Of a stretch of DNA of 64,000 bases, positions 46,635 through 55,871 are shown in pieces. The stretch lies in the NCBI GenBank assembly GCA_023433445.1, contig JAEZCS010000058.1:6010-70009 (forward strand), read 5' to 3'. Source of the DNA: Pseudomonadota bacterium. Lineage in GTDB: Bacteria; Pseudomonadota; Alphaproteobacteria; Sphingomonadales; Sphingomonadaceae. Below the pieces are notes generated by a model that saw only the letters and a program-made list of their open reading frames with translations, did no database searches and was not told the DNA's origin. The position numbers and the translations under genes are program-made. Position 1 is the stretch's first letter, and every line of letters starts with the position of its first letter.

Positions 46635-47255
46635 TTATTCTATCGCTATGCCGAGGACGCGCTTTCCGTAAATCCTCAACTCGCCTTTAGGGCCGACGTA
46701 ACGGTATAGCGTGACGCGCTCGATCCCGAGTTCCTTGCAGAGATCGGAGACGGAGGTGTCGCGCTGGGCCATGGCGGCCTGGGCCAGACGCACCTGCGCC
46801 TTGGAGAGAGCGAATTTGCGTCCGCCCTTGCGGCCGCGCGCGCGGGCCGCGGCGAGGCCCGCCATGGTGCGTTCGCGGATCATATCCCGCTCGAACTCCG
46901 CCAAGGTGGCGAAAATGCCGAACACCATGCGGCCTGATGGCGTGGTGTTGTCAATCTGCGCTCCCTTGCCGGTGAGGACGCGCAAGCCGATGCCGCGATG
47001 CGACAGGTTCTGCACAGTGCTGACCAAGTGGGTGAGCGTTCGACCGAGCCGGTCGAGTTTCCAAACGATCAGAATATCGCCATCGCGCAGCGATTTGAGG
47101 CAGGCGGCGAGACCTGGGCGATCATCGCGGCTGCCGGATGCGCGATCGTCATAGATATTCTCGGGCTCGACGCCGGCAGCGCGAAGGGCATCATGCTGCA
47201 GGTCGAGCGACTGCGAGCCATCGGCTTTCGACACGCGGGCGTAGCCGATCAGCAT
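46635..47255 (-). CDS. tnpR: Tn3-type serine resolvase
   Basis: A protein of 206 residues. MLIGYARVSKADGSQSLDLQ contains the catalytic serine (S9). IVWKLDRLGRTLTHLV and EFERDMIRERTMAGLAAARA are typical of the catalytic domain, and the C-terminal HTH is in VSDLCKELGIERVTLYRY. It resolves cointegrates formed by TnpA at a res site in the space before tnpA. It is divergent from tnpA. Confidence 0.93.
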   Translation of the reverse strand: MLIGYARVSKADGSQSLDLQHDALRAAGVEPENIYDDRASGSRDDRPGLAACLKSLRDGDILIVWKLDRLGRTLTHLVSTVQNLSHRGIGLRVLTGKGAQIDNTTPSGRMVFGIFATLAEFERDMIRERTMAGLAAARARGRKGGRKFALSKAQVRLAQAAMAQRDTSVSDLCKELGIERVTLYRYVGPKGELRIYGKRVLGIAIE

Positions 47256-47380
47256 GGATCACAAACGAAGGTTTGAGGTGGCGGGGCGAGCATAGGCATT
47301 TGACTACGCCATGGCGTATCTCAACCAGCATCGCAATCAAGCTATCTCAAAGATTGAGACGGAAAGAAAAAGGAACATGC
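47256..47380. promoter_or_regulatory. Probable res site between resolvase and transposase
   Basis: The 125-base divergent space is the expected place for res. It contains TCTCAAAGATTGAGA, an inverted repeat (47345-47359), and TATCTCAA upstream (47317-47324). Subsites I-III cannot be assigned with certainty. It must also hold the promoters of both genes. Confidence 0.5.
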
Positions 47381-50272
47381 ATGCCCCGTCGCGTGACCCT
47401 GACCGATCGCCAGCGCGACGCGCTACTTCGTTTGCCGGTCGATCAGGGCGAGTTGCTGCGGCATTACACCCTCAGCGATGAGGATCTCGGACATATCCGG
47501 CAGCGCCGCAGACCTCACAATCGTTTCGGCTTCGCGCTGCAACTGTGCGTGCTGCGTTACCCCGGTCGGGTGCTGCCGCCGGGCGAAGTGATCCCGGCGC
47601 CAGTAACGGATTTTATCGCGGCCCAACTCGGGCTGAGCGGCGATGATCTGCTTCTCTATGCCATGCGCGAGGAAACGCGGCATGAGCATCTGGCGGACCT
47701 GCGCAGGATCTACGGCTACCGCGCCTTTTCAGGTCGCGGTGCCCGCGATCTGCGTGAATGGATCGCGCGGGAGGCCGAGACGGCGACATCAAATGAGGAT
47801 CTTGCTCGCCGCTTTGTCGGAGAATGCCGTCGTTTACGCACGATCCTACCAGCTCCATCGACGATCGAGCGGCTGTGCGCCGACGCATTGGTCGACGCCG
47901 AGCGCCGGATTGAGGATCGTATCGCCCGCCGCGTCACGCCCGCTCTGGGCGAGCAGTTGGCCACCTTGCTGGAAGATACGATGGACGGTCGCATTACCCG
48001 GTTTGTCTGGCTGCGGCAATTTGAGGCAGGCGCGAACTCCGCCGCCGCCAACCGACTGATGGATCGACTGGAGTATCTCCAGGACATCGATCTTCCCACA
48101 GACCTCGTGGTCGGCGTGCCGCCGCACAGAGTCAGCCGGTTGCGCCGGCAAGGCGAGCGCTATTATGCCGATGGTATGCGCGATCTGCCCGAAGAAAGGC
48201 GGCTAGCGATCCTCGCGGTGTGTGCGCTGGAATGGCGGGCATCGCTGGCCGATGTCGTCGTGGAAACCCATGATCGCATTGTCGGCCGCCTCTATCGGGC
48301 GTCCGAGCGCCTTTGCAGCACCAGGATCGCCGACGAAAAGGCGGCCGTGCGGGACACACTGAAATCCTTTGCCGACATTGGAGGTGCGCTGCTCGGGGCG
48401 CAGGACGATGGCGCGGCGCTGGAAAGAGTCATCATCACGGGGCCTGGCTGGGAACGATTGAGAACCCTCGTCGCCACGGCCTCGGCTCTGACCAACGTCC
48501 TTGCGGCCGATCCCCTCAGCCGCGTGCTGGACGGCTATCACCGTTTCCGCCTCTATGTGCCCCGGATGCTGCGACTGCTCGACATGCAGGGCGCGCCGAT
48601 CGCCACGCCCCTTCTGGCGGCCGTCGCGATCCTGCGGAACGGGATCAGGGCCGACCCTCCCATGGATTTTCTGCGCCCCAACTCCAAATGGCATCGCCAT
48701 CTCCGCGCCGGGCCCGCCGGTGACTACCGGCTTTGGGAAATCGCGGTGCTGTTCCATATCCGCGACGCCTTTCGGTCCGGCGACATATGGCTGGTGGGTT
48801 CGCGTCGCTATGCCGACCTCAAGCAGATACTACTCCCAGCCCAAGCGATAGAACATACCGCTCGCCTTACCGTGCCGCTGCGGCCCCATGAGTGGCTCGC
48901 GGAACGTAAGGCGCGAATGGATGAACGGCTGAAGGAACTGGGTCGTGCGGCGCGGGCCGGGGCGATCCCCGGCGGCATCATAGAAAATGGCAGGCTTCAT
49001 ATCGACAAGCTCAAGGCCGACACGCCGGAAGGCGCAGAGAATCTCGTGCTCGATCTATACCAACAGCTTCCGCCCGCCAGGATCACCGACCTGTTGCTGG
49101 AAGTCGATGAGCGAACCGGATTTTCCGAAGCCTTCACCCATTTGCGCACCGGGGCGCCCTGTGTGGACCGGATCGGGCTGATGAACGTCCTGCTGGCGGA
49201 AGGCGTCAATCTTGGCCTGCGCAAGATGGCGGCGGCGACCAACACGCACAGCTTCTGGGAATTGCTGCGAATTGCCCGCTGGCATGTCGAAGGCAGCGCC
49301 TATGATAGGGCGCTTGCCATGATAGTCGAGGCGCATGGTGCGCTTCCCATGGCGGCGTTCTGGGGCCAGGGCCACTCCGCCTCCAGCGATGGGCAGTTCT
49401 TCGTCGCCACTGAACAGGGCGAAGCGATGAACATGGTCAACGCGAAATATGGCAATGTCCCGGGCCTAAAAGGATACAGCCATGTCTCCGATCAATACGC
49501 GCCATTCGCCACGCAGGTCATCCCGGCAACCGTCAGCGAGGCACCCTATATTCTCGACGGGCTGCTCATGAACGACGCAGGCCGCCTTGTCCGTCAGCAC
49601 TTTGCCGACACAGGTGGCTTTACCGATCATGTGTTCGCGGCATGCGCGCTCCTCGGCTACAGGTTCGCGCCGCGCATCCGTGACCTGCCTCAAAAGCGGC
49701 TCTATGCCTTCGCTCCTGGTGCTACGCCCGCCAATGTGCGGGGGCTGGTCGGCGGAAAAATCAACGAACCGCTCATCGAGCGGAACTGGCCTGACATCTT
49801 GCGGGTCATGGCCACGATCGCGGCGGGCATCGTTGCGCCCAGCCAGATTCTGCGCAAGCTGGCCTCCTATCCTCGCCAAAATGAATTGGCCCTTGCCCTG
49901 CGAGAAGTCGGCCGTGTCGAGCGAACCTTGTTCATGATCGACTGGATTCTCGACGCGGGCCTACAACGCCAGGCTCAGATCGGCCTCAATAAAGGCGAAG
50001 CCCATCATGCCCTGAAGCGGGCCATCAGCTTTCATCGGCGCGGTGAAATCCGGGACCGATCGGGCGAAGGCCAGCATTATCGCATCGCCGGCATGAACCT
50101 GTTGGCCGCCATCATCATATTCTGGAACACAATGAAACTCGGAGATGTTGTCAGAAGCCGAGCCGCTGACGGCGCTGCCATCCCGCCCGATCTTCTCGCT
50201 CATGTCTCGCCGCTGGGCTGGGAGCACATCAACCTGACTGGCGAATATCGCTGGCCAAAATCCTTAGCGTAG
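47381..50272 (+). CDS. tnpA: Tn3-family transposase
   Basis: A transposase of 963 residues with the full-length DDE-type architecture: MPRRVTLTDRQRDALLRLP at the start, catalytic-domain blocks GHSASSDGQFFV and VSDQYAPFATQVIPATVSEA, and the C-terminal block INKGEAHHALKRA-type (residues NKGEAHHALKRAISFHRRGE) ending in RIAGMNLLAAIIIFWNT. The ATG at 47381 follows AAAAAGGAACATGC. I rejected an open extension back to 47138 because it runs through the resolvase start and res region. The stop lies inside the right inverted repeat. Confidence 0.95.
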   Translation: MPRRVTLTDRQRDALLRLPVDQGELLRHYTLSDEDLGHIRQRRRPHNRFGFALQLCVLRYPGRVLPPGEVIPAPVTDFIAAQLGLSGDDLLLYAMREETRHEHLADLRRIYGYRAFSGRGARDLREWIAREAETATSNEDLARRFVGECRRLRTILPAPSTIERLCADALVDAERRIEDRIARRVTPALGEQLATLLEDTMDGRITRFVWLRQFEAGANSAAANRLMDRLEYLQDIDLPTDLVVGVPPHRVSRLRRQGERYYADGMRDLPEERRLAILAVCALEWRASLADVVVETHDRIVGRLYRASERLCSTRIADEKAAVRDTLKSFADIGGALLGAQDDGAALERVIITGPGWERLRTLVATASALTNVLAADPLSRVLDGYHRFRLYVPRMLRLLDMQGAPIATPLLAAVAILRNGIRADPPMDFLRPNSKWHRHLRAGPAGDYRLWEIAVLFHIRDAFRSGDIWLVGSRRYADLKQILLPAQAIEHTARLTVPLRPHEWLAERKARMDERLKELGRAARAGAIPGGIIENGRLHIDKLKADTPEGAENLVLDLYQQLPPARITDLLLEVDERTGFSEAFTHLRTGAPCVDRIGLMNVLLAEGVNLGLRKMAAATNTHSFWELLRIARWHVEGSAYDRALAMIVEAHGALPMAAFWGQGHSASSDGQFFVATEQGEAMNMVNAKYGNVPGLKGYSHVSDQYAPFATQVIPATVSEAPYILDGLLMNDAGRLVRQHFADTGGFTDHVFAACALLGYRFAPRIRDLPQKRLYAFAPGATPANVRGLVGGKINEPLIERNWPDILRVMATIAAGIVAPSQILRKLASYPRQNELALALREVGRVERTLFMIDWILDAGLQRQAQIGLNKGEAHHALKRAISFHRRGEIRDRSGEGQHYRIAGMNLLAAIIIFWNTMKLGDVVRSRAADGAAIPPDLLAHVSPLGWEHINLTGEYRWPKSLA

Positions 50273-50300
50273 GATTTCGCCCCCTCCCGCAAACGCCCCC
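50263..50300 (-). repeat. Right 38-base terminal inverted repeat of the Tn3-type element
   Basis: Read on the minus strand it starts GGGGGCGTTTGCGGGAGGGG and ends CCTACGCTAAG. The transposase stop codon lies inside it. Confidence 0.93.
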
Positions 50301-50305
50301 TGATA

Positions 50306-51065
50306 TGGATCAAGCCGCGAATATGGGTCACTTCCCCTTCTTCGCTCGACTGGGCGCAAGGTCGGGGACGTCTCCAAACTCTTCCTACCTTTCCCCAGTC
50401 GATTCCAGGCCTCGCCGCCTGCCTGCGCGCCTCCGCTTCGCTGCATAAGGGGCTCGGTATGAAAACCTGCCCCCGGCTCGATCCTTTCCCCAAAACCATG
50501 CGCCTTGGCGATGTGCCAATTCTGGACGAGTAAAGTTTTGCTAAAAAAATATGTCGATGCGTTAACTTTCTTACCCCTAGGAAAGCCGTGAGTTTGATGA
50601 TGAACGCCCCAGTTTCTAGGTGCTTATCGGGCAAGAATAAGGGTCCATACTCAACTTTGGGTATATATCATCTGTTAGCTTTTTGTTAATTACTCACCCA
50701 GCGAAGGGGTAGTCTAAAAGAAAGTCGCCACCCTTACAGCGAGGCACTGATCAGTCGCTCCCAATGGAGACGGGGACGATGGTTCAGCTACGTTGAAAGT
50801 TGGGGAAGTGGTCTATGTCGAAGAAGCACCTGACGGACAGGGCGATGCTGTTCATGACGCAGCCTTACTCTGCTTATTCAGGAGTTCACCCGTCGCTCTG
50901 ACGCGATGATCTGCGCCCCGACCGGGGGTCCATCCTTCTTAAAATTAGCTGCTGCCCCGGACGCTCACCCGTTCGGGCACTGACGACACGCATCTTCGCG
51001 TGACCTTTTGCCGGGGCCTGCCCCTGCGAAGCGACGCACGTGAAGCAAGCAAAAGGGCTTGAATA
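50306..51065. other. Non-coding space between transposon and curli cluster
   Basis: I find no convincing protein gene here apart from one possible small frame. The AT-rich segment near 50650-50700 (GGGTATATATCATCTGTTAG, TTTTTGTTAATT) is a plausible promoter region for the curli operon, leaving an unusually long leader of some 370 bases before csgF. The transposon may have cut the region off from its former upstream neighbours. Confidence 0.4.
50815..50901 (+). CDS. Possible small ORF in the curli leader
   Basis: A frame of 28 codons, MSKKHLTDRAMLFMTQPYSA followed by YSGVHPSL, with GGGGAAG upstream of its ATG. No relative is known to me. It could be a small protein or leader peptide of the curli operon, or chance. 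Confidence 0.22.
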   Translation: MSKKHLTDRAMLFMTQPYSAYSGVHPSL

Positions 51066-51578
51066 GTGAAGCATCTACGACTGGCCGTTCTTGGGATAGC
51101 CGTTTTGGCAACCCCCGTTTCAGCGCAAGAACTGAAATTTGAGTTCCGCAATCCTTCTTTCGGCGGAAACCCTTTCAACTCCGACCATCTGCTCGCCACG
51201 GCGACCGCGCAGCGGCCACCGCAAAAGTCGAACGGCGCTAACGGCACCGGGGAACTGACCGAGGCGCAGCTGTTCGCCCGTCAGATTCAGAGCCGGCTGC
51301 TGTCAGCCCTGTCGTCGAGCGTGGTGGAAGCCATCACCGGATCGGATCCGGGCACGTCGGGCGAGTTCACCGTGGGCGACCAGAAAATCTCCTTCGAACG
51401 TACGCTGCGCGAAATCCGCCTGAGCATCTTCGACAATTCGACCGGCGAGACGACCGACATCGTCGTTCCGGTGCTGACACTCAACACCGCGAACGCAGCC
51501 GCAGCATCGACCAACGGCTCGGTCGAAAGCTCGCTAGCCGCCAGCCTCACCGGCAACACCAGTCTGACGGGGCAGTAA
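51066..51578 (+). CDS. csgF: Curli assembly protein CsgF
   Basis: A protein of 170 residues from a GTG start (AAGGG upstream). After the signal peptide (cleavage after VSA) the mature protein starts QELKFEFRNPSFGGNPFNSD, the CsgF signature that plugs and extends the CsgG pore. The C-terminal half (FERTLREIRLSIFDNSTGET) matches the conserved neck region. It is the first gene of the cluster; csgG begins two bases after its stop codon. No CsgE homologue is visible in the window. Confidence 0.88.
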   Translation: MKHLRLAVLGIAVLATPVSAQELKFEFRNPSFGGNPFNSDHLLATATAQRPPQKSNGANGTGELTEAQLFARQIQSRLLSALSSSVVEAITGSDPGTSGEFTVGDQKISFERTLREIRLSIFDNSTGETTDIVVPVLTLNTANAAAASTNGSVESSLAASLTGNTSLTGQ

Positions 51579-51579
51579 G

Positions 51580-52650
51580 ATGAACATCAGGGGGAATATC
51601 GTGAAGCGTTCGGCTGCTGCTGCGCTTGTCGGCTGCATGGCGGCCACTCTTGGGGGTTGTGCGGTCCCGCACGAACTGGTGGCATCCGCCAGCTCCGCGC
51701 CGCAGATCGCGCCTGTCACGCCGGTCCAGCGTGACCTCATCTACCTACCGCCGCCGCCGCAGCCGGTGCCGATCGCAGTCTACAGCTTCACTGACCAGAC
51801 CGGCCAGCTGAAGCCCTCGGAAAACATCCAGAGCCTCTCGCGCGCCGTGACCCAGGGCGGCACCAGCGTCCTTATCAAGGCGCTGCGCGACGCGGGCAAC
51901 GGCAACTGGTTCACCGTGGTGGAGCGCGAACGGCTCGATAACCTGCTCAAAGAGCGCCAGATCATCCGCGAAATGCGCCAGCGCTACCTGGGCGAGGCGG
52001 AAACGCCCTCCAGCGTCCTGCCCTCGCTGCTCTTCGCCGGCATCCTGCTCGAAGGCGGCATCATCGGCTATGACAGCAACACCCAGACCGGTGGCCTCGG
52101 CGCCCGGTTCCTCGGCATCGGCGGCGACATGCAGTATCGCCAGAACACGGTCACCGTCTATCTGCGCGCCATCAGCGTGAAGACGGGCGAAGTGCTGGGC
52201 AATGTCGTGACGTCGAAGACCGTCGCGTCTGTCGCGCTCAACACCAACGTCTTCAAGTTCGTCCAGTTCGACGAACTGCTGGAAGGTGAAGCGGGCGTAT
52301 CGGCCAACGAACCGGTGCAGATCGCGACGCAGGCCGCCATCGAAAAAGCGGTCTACGCCCTCATCATGGAAGGCGCGCAGCCCGGTGGCCGCCAGCTGTG
52401 GAGCTTTGCCGACACCGCTGCGGGCCAGACCTACCTCAATCATTATAAGGAAGAGAAGGAACGCGCCATCGCCGCCGCCTTCCGTCGGACGGGCCCCTAT
52501 TACACTGACCCGATCGACGATCCGAAAAAGACCGCACGCGCCAAGGCCGCAAAGCCCCAGGCACGCGCATCTGACGCCCGCCAGGCCGCACCGGCCAAGG
52601 TCGCCATCAACAACAAACCGAATTCCGCCGGTCAAACGACCGCGCGGTGA
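51580..52650 (+). CDS. csgG: Curli secretion channel CsgG
   Basis: A lipoprotein of 356 residues: signal and lipobox LGGC with lipidated C27, then PIAVYSFTDQTGQLKPSENI, FTVVERERLDNLLKERQIIR, GGIIGYDSNTQTGGLGARFL and YLRAISVKTGEVL, all CsgG landmarks. It forms the outer-membrane pore for curlin export. A tail of about 60 residues rich in Ala, Lys and Arg (KKTARAKAAKPQARAS) extends past the normal end. It is about 80 residues longer than E. coli CsgG, from this tail and a proline-rich N-terminal linker. Confidence 0.93.
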   Translation: MNIRGNIVKRSAAAALVGCMAATLGGCAVPHELVASASSAPQIAPVTPVQRDLIYLPPPPQPVPIAVYSFTDQTGQLKPSENIQSLSRAVTQGGTSVLIKALRDAGNGNWFTVVERERLDNLLKERQIIREMRQRYLGEAETPSSVLPSLLFAGILLEGGIIGYDSNTQTGGLGARFLGIGGDMQYRQNTVTVYLRAISVKTGEVLGNVVTSKTVASVALNTNVFKFVQFDELLEGEAGVSANEPVQIATQAAIEKAVYALIMEGAQPGGRQLWSFADTAAGQTYLNHYKEEKERAIAAAFRRTGPYYTDPIDDPKKTARAKAAKPQARASDARQAAPAKVAINNKPNSAGQTTAR

Positions 52651-52689
52651 AGAAACTCATCCCTCCCGAGCGGGGGGAGAGTGTGACGA

Positions 52690-52719
52690 GCGGGCAAGGA
52701 AAATCGAAGGCCTGCCCGC
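52690..52719 (+). terminator. Hairpin between csgG and the large curlin gene
   Basis: GCGGGCA(A)GG / CCTGCCCGC, nine pairs with one bulge and an 11-base loop, without a T-run. It is one of three hairpins in the spaces after csgG and the first two curlin genes; it may stabilise mRNA ends or reduce read-through. Confidence 0.35.
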
Positions 52720-52800
52720 CCGGCGCTACCGAATTGGGGAGCCGGTAAGCCTAGCCGCCGCACAACATCGCGGCACTTGAGTTGAAACAGGAGGATTAAC

Positions 52801-54816
52801 ATGATCAAGAAGCTTCTTATCGGCGCTTCGGCGCTGGCATTGGCGACAGGCGTCGCTAATGCGCAGGTTGTTGGCACGACGCCACCAATCAGCGGCAGCT
52901 ACAACACGGCGACCATCGGAAACAACTATTCCGAAGTCGTTCAGAACGAGAACAACAACAGCGCGACGGTCGACCAGACCGCTCAGACGGGCCCCGCCAA
53001 GGCACGCTCGACCGTCGTGCAGGGCGTGGATGGTGTTGCCGGTTCGGGCGACAACCATGCCAAGGTGACGCAGTCGGGTACGGGCAAGAACTCTTCCTAC
53101 GTCAAGCAAATCGGCACGAACCGTACCAACCTCGGTTACGAACCCGGCCTGTATCCCGTCCCCGCTGGTATCCCTGCTGGTTATGAGCAAAGCGTTGACA
53201 TCAAGCAGAACAACAGCGGCAACTCGTCCAGCAATGCAAACAAGGCTGTTGTTCTTCAGGGCTCGCTGAACGCCGGCGGCCTCGCAAACCGCGCGGAAGT
53301 CGACCAGGACGGCCGCGGCAACGATGCAACGATCCAGCAGGGCGCCTTCAGCGGCGGCACTGACCCTGAAGAAGACGGGCGCATGTTTGGCCGCATCGAA
53401 CAGGACGGCAGCAACAACAAGGCGCAGACCCTGCAGGGCGAAATCGACTATTCGACCACCAAGCAGGACGGCGAAAGCAACGTTGCCTATGTGTCCCAGT
53501 CCCCTGGCAACGTGAACGGCAGCGACACTCTTGGCCGCCGCAGCACGGTTGACCAGGATGGCGACGATAACGGCGCCTACGTCCTTCAGACCGCCAACGA
53601 CACGCGCAGCAGCGTCGAGCAAGACGGTGACGACAATGATGCTTTCGTGACCCAGACGGGCACGACCGCTTTCAGCGACATCAAGCAGGATGGCGATCGC
53701 AACCGTTCCGACGTGGTCCAAGGTGGTGCTCGCGCCAACAGCGACGTCGACCAGGTCGGCAACCGCAACTCTGCCAAGGTCACGCAGAATGGCGCTGATG
53801 GCATCAGCAAGGTCGATCAGTCGGGCAGCAGCTACGCAGTGATCTTCCCGATCGAAAATCACAAGGCGACCGTAACTCAGAACTCAGCCGCCACTTCCTC
53901 CGACAGCTATGTCAAGCAGAGCGGCAACATCCACACGGCGACCGTCAACCAAGGCGCAAACCGCAACGACAGCGACATCGTACAGTCGGGTCGTGGCAGC
54001 AGCGCTCTGGTCAACCAGAACGCCAACTCGGATTATGCCAAGAGCGACATCAACCAGTCGGGCAACCGCCACAACGCGACGGTCAACCAGAACGCCAGCT
54101 ATAACGACAGCAAGATCATTCAGAAGAATGGTTCGCTGCTCGTCGGTGGCAGCACTGCCACTGTAAATCAGCTAGCGGGCTCGGCCAACGCATCCAGCGA
54201 GATCCAGCAGAATGGCGAACTCAACCGGGCAACCGTCAACCAGTCGGGTCTGGGGATCGCTGGTGCTGGCACGCCTGAGAGCTACATCGAACAGGTCGGC
54301 ACCGCGAACTTGGCCACGCTGAACCAGTCCGGCGACTTTTCTGAAAGCAACGTCAATCAGGACGGTCTGACTAATGGTGCGCTCGTTACGCAGTCGGGTG
54401 CTCGCTCAGTGAGCGACATCGACCAGGTCGGCACGCTGAACGGCGCTCAGGTCACTCAGTCGGCTGCAAATGCGGTCAGCAGCACGACCACTAGCATCGT
54501 CAACCAGAACGGCACGGGCAACCTCAGCCTCGTCAGCCAGTCTGGCAACGCTGCCGGTGCGCGCAGCGAAATCACCCAAAAGGGTGAGCTGAACTTCGCC
54601 GATGTTGCACAGTCGGGTTCGAAGGCGAAGAGCACGATCGTTCAGGACGGGCTCGCTAACCAGACCTTCGTGACTCAGACGAAATCCGACGTCGTCAGCA
54701 TCGTCGGCCAGGACGGCATCGGCAACTACGCCACTGTTTTGCAGACTGCACAGGGCGCATCGTACAGCACGATCTCGCAGAACGGCAACGGCAACGTCGC
54801 CTCTGTCTCGCAGTAA
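52801..54816 (+). CDS. Large curlin-repeat amyloid subunit, about 25 repeats
   Basis: A protein of 671 residues with a signal peptide (MIKKLLIGASALALATGVAN). The rest is about 25 repeats of ~22-25 residues of the type S-x-V-x-Q-x-G-x-x-N-x-A-x-V-x-Q, for example STVDQDGDDNGAYVLQ and SVEQDGDDNDAFVTQ. Each repeat is expected to form one strand-turn-strand layer. E. coli CsgA has five repeats, so this is a very long fibre subunit. Many repeats contain acidic DGD segments. The last residue is Q in VSQ. Start ATG at 52801 with AGGAGGATTAAC. Confidence 0.88.
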   Translation: MIKKLLIGASALALATGVANAQVVGTTPPISGSYNTATIGNNYSEVVQNENNNSATVDQTAQTGPAKARSTVVQGVDGVAGSGDNHAKVTQSGTGKNSSYVKQIGTNRTNLGYEPGLYPVPAGIPAGYEQSVDIKQNNSGNSSSNANKAVVLQGSLNAGGLANRAEVDQDGRGNDATIQQGAFSGGTDPEEDGRMFGRIEQDGSNNKAQTLQGEIDYSTTKQDGESNVAYVSQSPGNVNGSDTLGRRSTVDQDGDDNGAYVLQTANDTRSSVEQDGDDNDAFVTQTGTTAFSDIKQDGDRNRSDVVQGGARANSDVDQVGNRNSAKVTQNGADGISKVDQSGSSYAVIFPIENHKATVTQNSAATSSDSYVKQSGNIHTATVNQGANRNDSDIVQSGRGSSALVNQNANSDYAKSDINQSGNRHNATVNQNASYNDSKIIQKNGSLLVGGSTATVNQLAGSANASSEIQQNGELNRATVNQSGLGIAGAGTPESYIEQVGTANLATLNQSGDFSESNVNQDGLTNGALVTQSGARSVSDIDQVGTLNGAQVTQSAANAVSSTTTSIVNQNGTGNLSLVSQSGNAAGARSEITQKGELNFADVAQSGSKAKSTIVQDGLANQTFVTQTKSDVVSIVGQDGIGNYATVLQTAQGASYSTISQNGNGNVASVSQ

Positions 54817-54831
54817 TCGCGCACAAGAAGT

Positions 54832-54856
54832 GCGGGGCGGCGTCACGCCGTCCCGC
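54832..54856 (+). terminator. Strong hairpin after the large curlin gene
   Basis: GCGGGGCGGC / GCCGTCCCGC, ten pairs including one G-T, a five-base loop (gtcac), starting 15 bases after the stop. It is followed by ATCCTTCTCCTC, not a clean T-run. It probably shields the 3' end or attenuates transcription into the next subunit gene. Confidence 0.5.
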
Positions 54857-54943
54857 ATCCTTCTCCTCAGCGAAGCCGGGCGCTTTGTTCAGGTGAAGGA
54901 TGATCGGCCATCTAAGGCCCGGAATGCCGAGAAGGAGCATGAC

Positions 54944-55867
54944 ATGCAGACGACAGGCAATTGGACGCGCAAGGCACGCTTGATCGCGGCGCTCGGTTCG
55001 GCGGCGATGGCTACGCTGGCCGCATGCTCCGGCGCCAGCGCCCAGTCGATCGCCTTCATCGAGCAGGTGGGCGATCGCAATGAAACCAGCATTACGCAAC
55101 GTGGCGAAAACAACAGCGCTGCGGTTACGATCAAGGGCAGCGACAATGGCGCAGGAGTCGTGTCTTCACAGACCCGATCGCTGGTAGCCTATAATCGCCA
55201 GTCCTTGTTCGGAACGACGCTTCCCATCCTCTCCCCCCGTTCCGGCCCATCGGGCGGCACGCTCACCACGCCGGAGCTGGAAAGCGGCGTCGTTGACCAG
55301 AATGGCAAGGGCAATGTCGCCCGGGTCAACATCTTCGGCGATCAGAACCAATATCATGTCACGCAAAACGGTAATTACAACGCGGCCGTTCAGGCGGTGC
55401 GCGGCGCTGACAACCAGGTCGGCATCGTCCAGAACGGCGTCGGCAGCGGCAACCTTGCCGTGCAGGCCCAGGCCGGTAACCTCAACAGCGCCATTGCCCT
55501 GCAGAATGGCGGCAACAATGTCGCGGTTCAGCTTCAGGGCGGCGTTGGAGCAGGGATCTTAGGCGCTTCTGTCAAATTCGGCGCTGTTTCCCCAGCCGCC
55601 CTAGCTTCCAATCTCGGGGCCGCCAACTCTGCCGAAGTCAGCTTGTCGGCGATGTCTGGCGGCAGCGGCAATGTTTCGCTGCTCGAACAGAATGGTGACA
55701 ACAACACTGCGCTGCTGGTGCAGGCCGGTAACAACAACAGCATCGCTTTGCGCCAACCGGGCGACAGCTATGCTGTCGTCACCCAGCTAGGCAACAACCA
55801 CTCGATCGGCATTGATCAGCGCGCGGGTACGATGGGCACCAGCCCGATCAGCGTCACCCAATATTGA
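54944..55867 (+). CDS. Curlin-repeat protein, second structural subunit
   Basis: A protein of 307 residues with a signal peptide, cleavage probably after ASA (SGASAQSIAF). Oddly the signal also contains LAAC, so lipidation cannot be excluded. Repeats of the curlin type follow (SIAFIEQVGDRNETSITQRG, NVARVNIFGDQNQYHVTQNG, SLLEQNGDNNTALLVQAG), separated by less regular segments, including a Pro/Ser-rich stretch near residues 85-100. It ends in VTQY. SD GAAGGAGC precedes the ATG at 54944. Confidence 0.82.
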   Translation: MQTTGNWTRKARLIAALGSAAMATLAACSGASAQSIAFIEQVGDRNETSITQRGENNSAAVTIKGSDNGAGVVSSQTRSLVAYNRQSLFGTTLPILSPRSGPSGGTLTTPELESGVVDQNGKGNVARVNIFGDQNQYHVTQNGNYNAAVQAVRGADNQVGIVQNGVGSGNLAVQAQAGNLNSAIALQNGGNNVAVQLQGGVGAGILGASVKFGAVSPAALASNLGAANSAEVSLSAMSGGSGNVSLLEQNGDNNTALLVQAGNNNSIALRQPGDSYAVVTQLGNNHSIGIDQRAGTMGTSPISVTQY

Positions 55868-55871
55868 CGCT

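Larger units (their letters stand above)
44920..50300. mobile_element. Complete Tn3-family transposon with DUF1593 passenger
   Basis: Both ends carry 38-base inverted repeats (44920-44957 and 50263-50300) that agree at all but about three positions; the right one starts GGGGGCGTTTGCGGG. The sequence TGATA stands directly outside each end (44915-44919 and 50301-50305), a perfect five-base target duplication. Inside lie a DUF1593 gene, a serine resolvase and the large transposase. Borders are therefore exact. The matched duplication means that this copy arrived by transposition and has not recombined since. Confidence 0.95.

Noticed and set aside
47138..47380. N-terminal extension of the Tn3 transposase
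   Set aside because: The frame is open, but it runs back through the start of the divergent resolvase gene and the res region. The ATG at 47381 has a good ribosome site and the expected family start.
53160..54800. CRISPR-like or tandem DNA repeat array
   Set aside because: The periodicity is at the protein level (curlin repeats of about 22-25 codons); no conserved direct DNA repeat with spacers is present.
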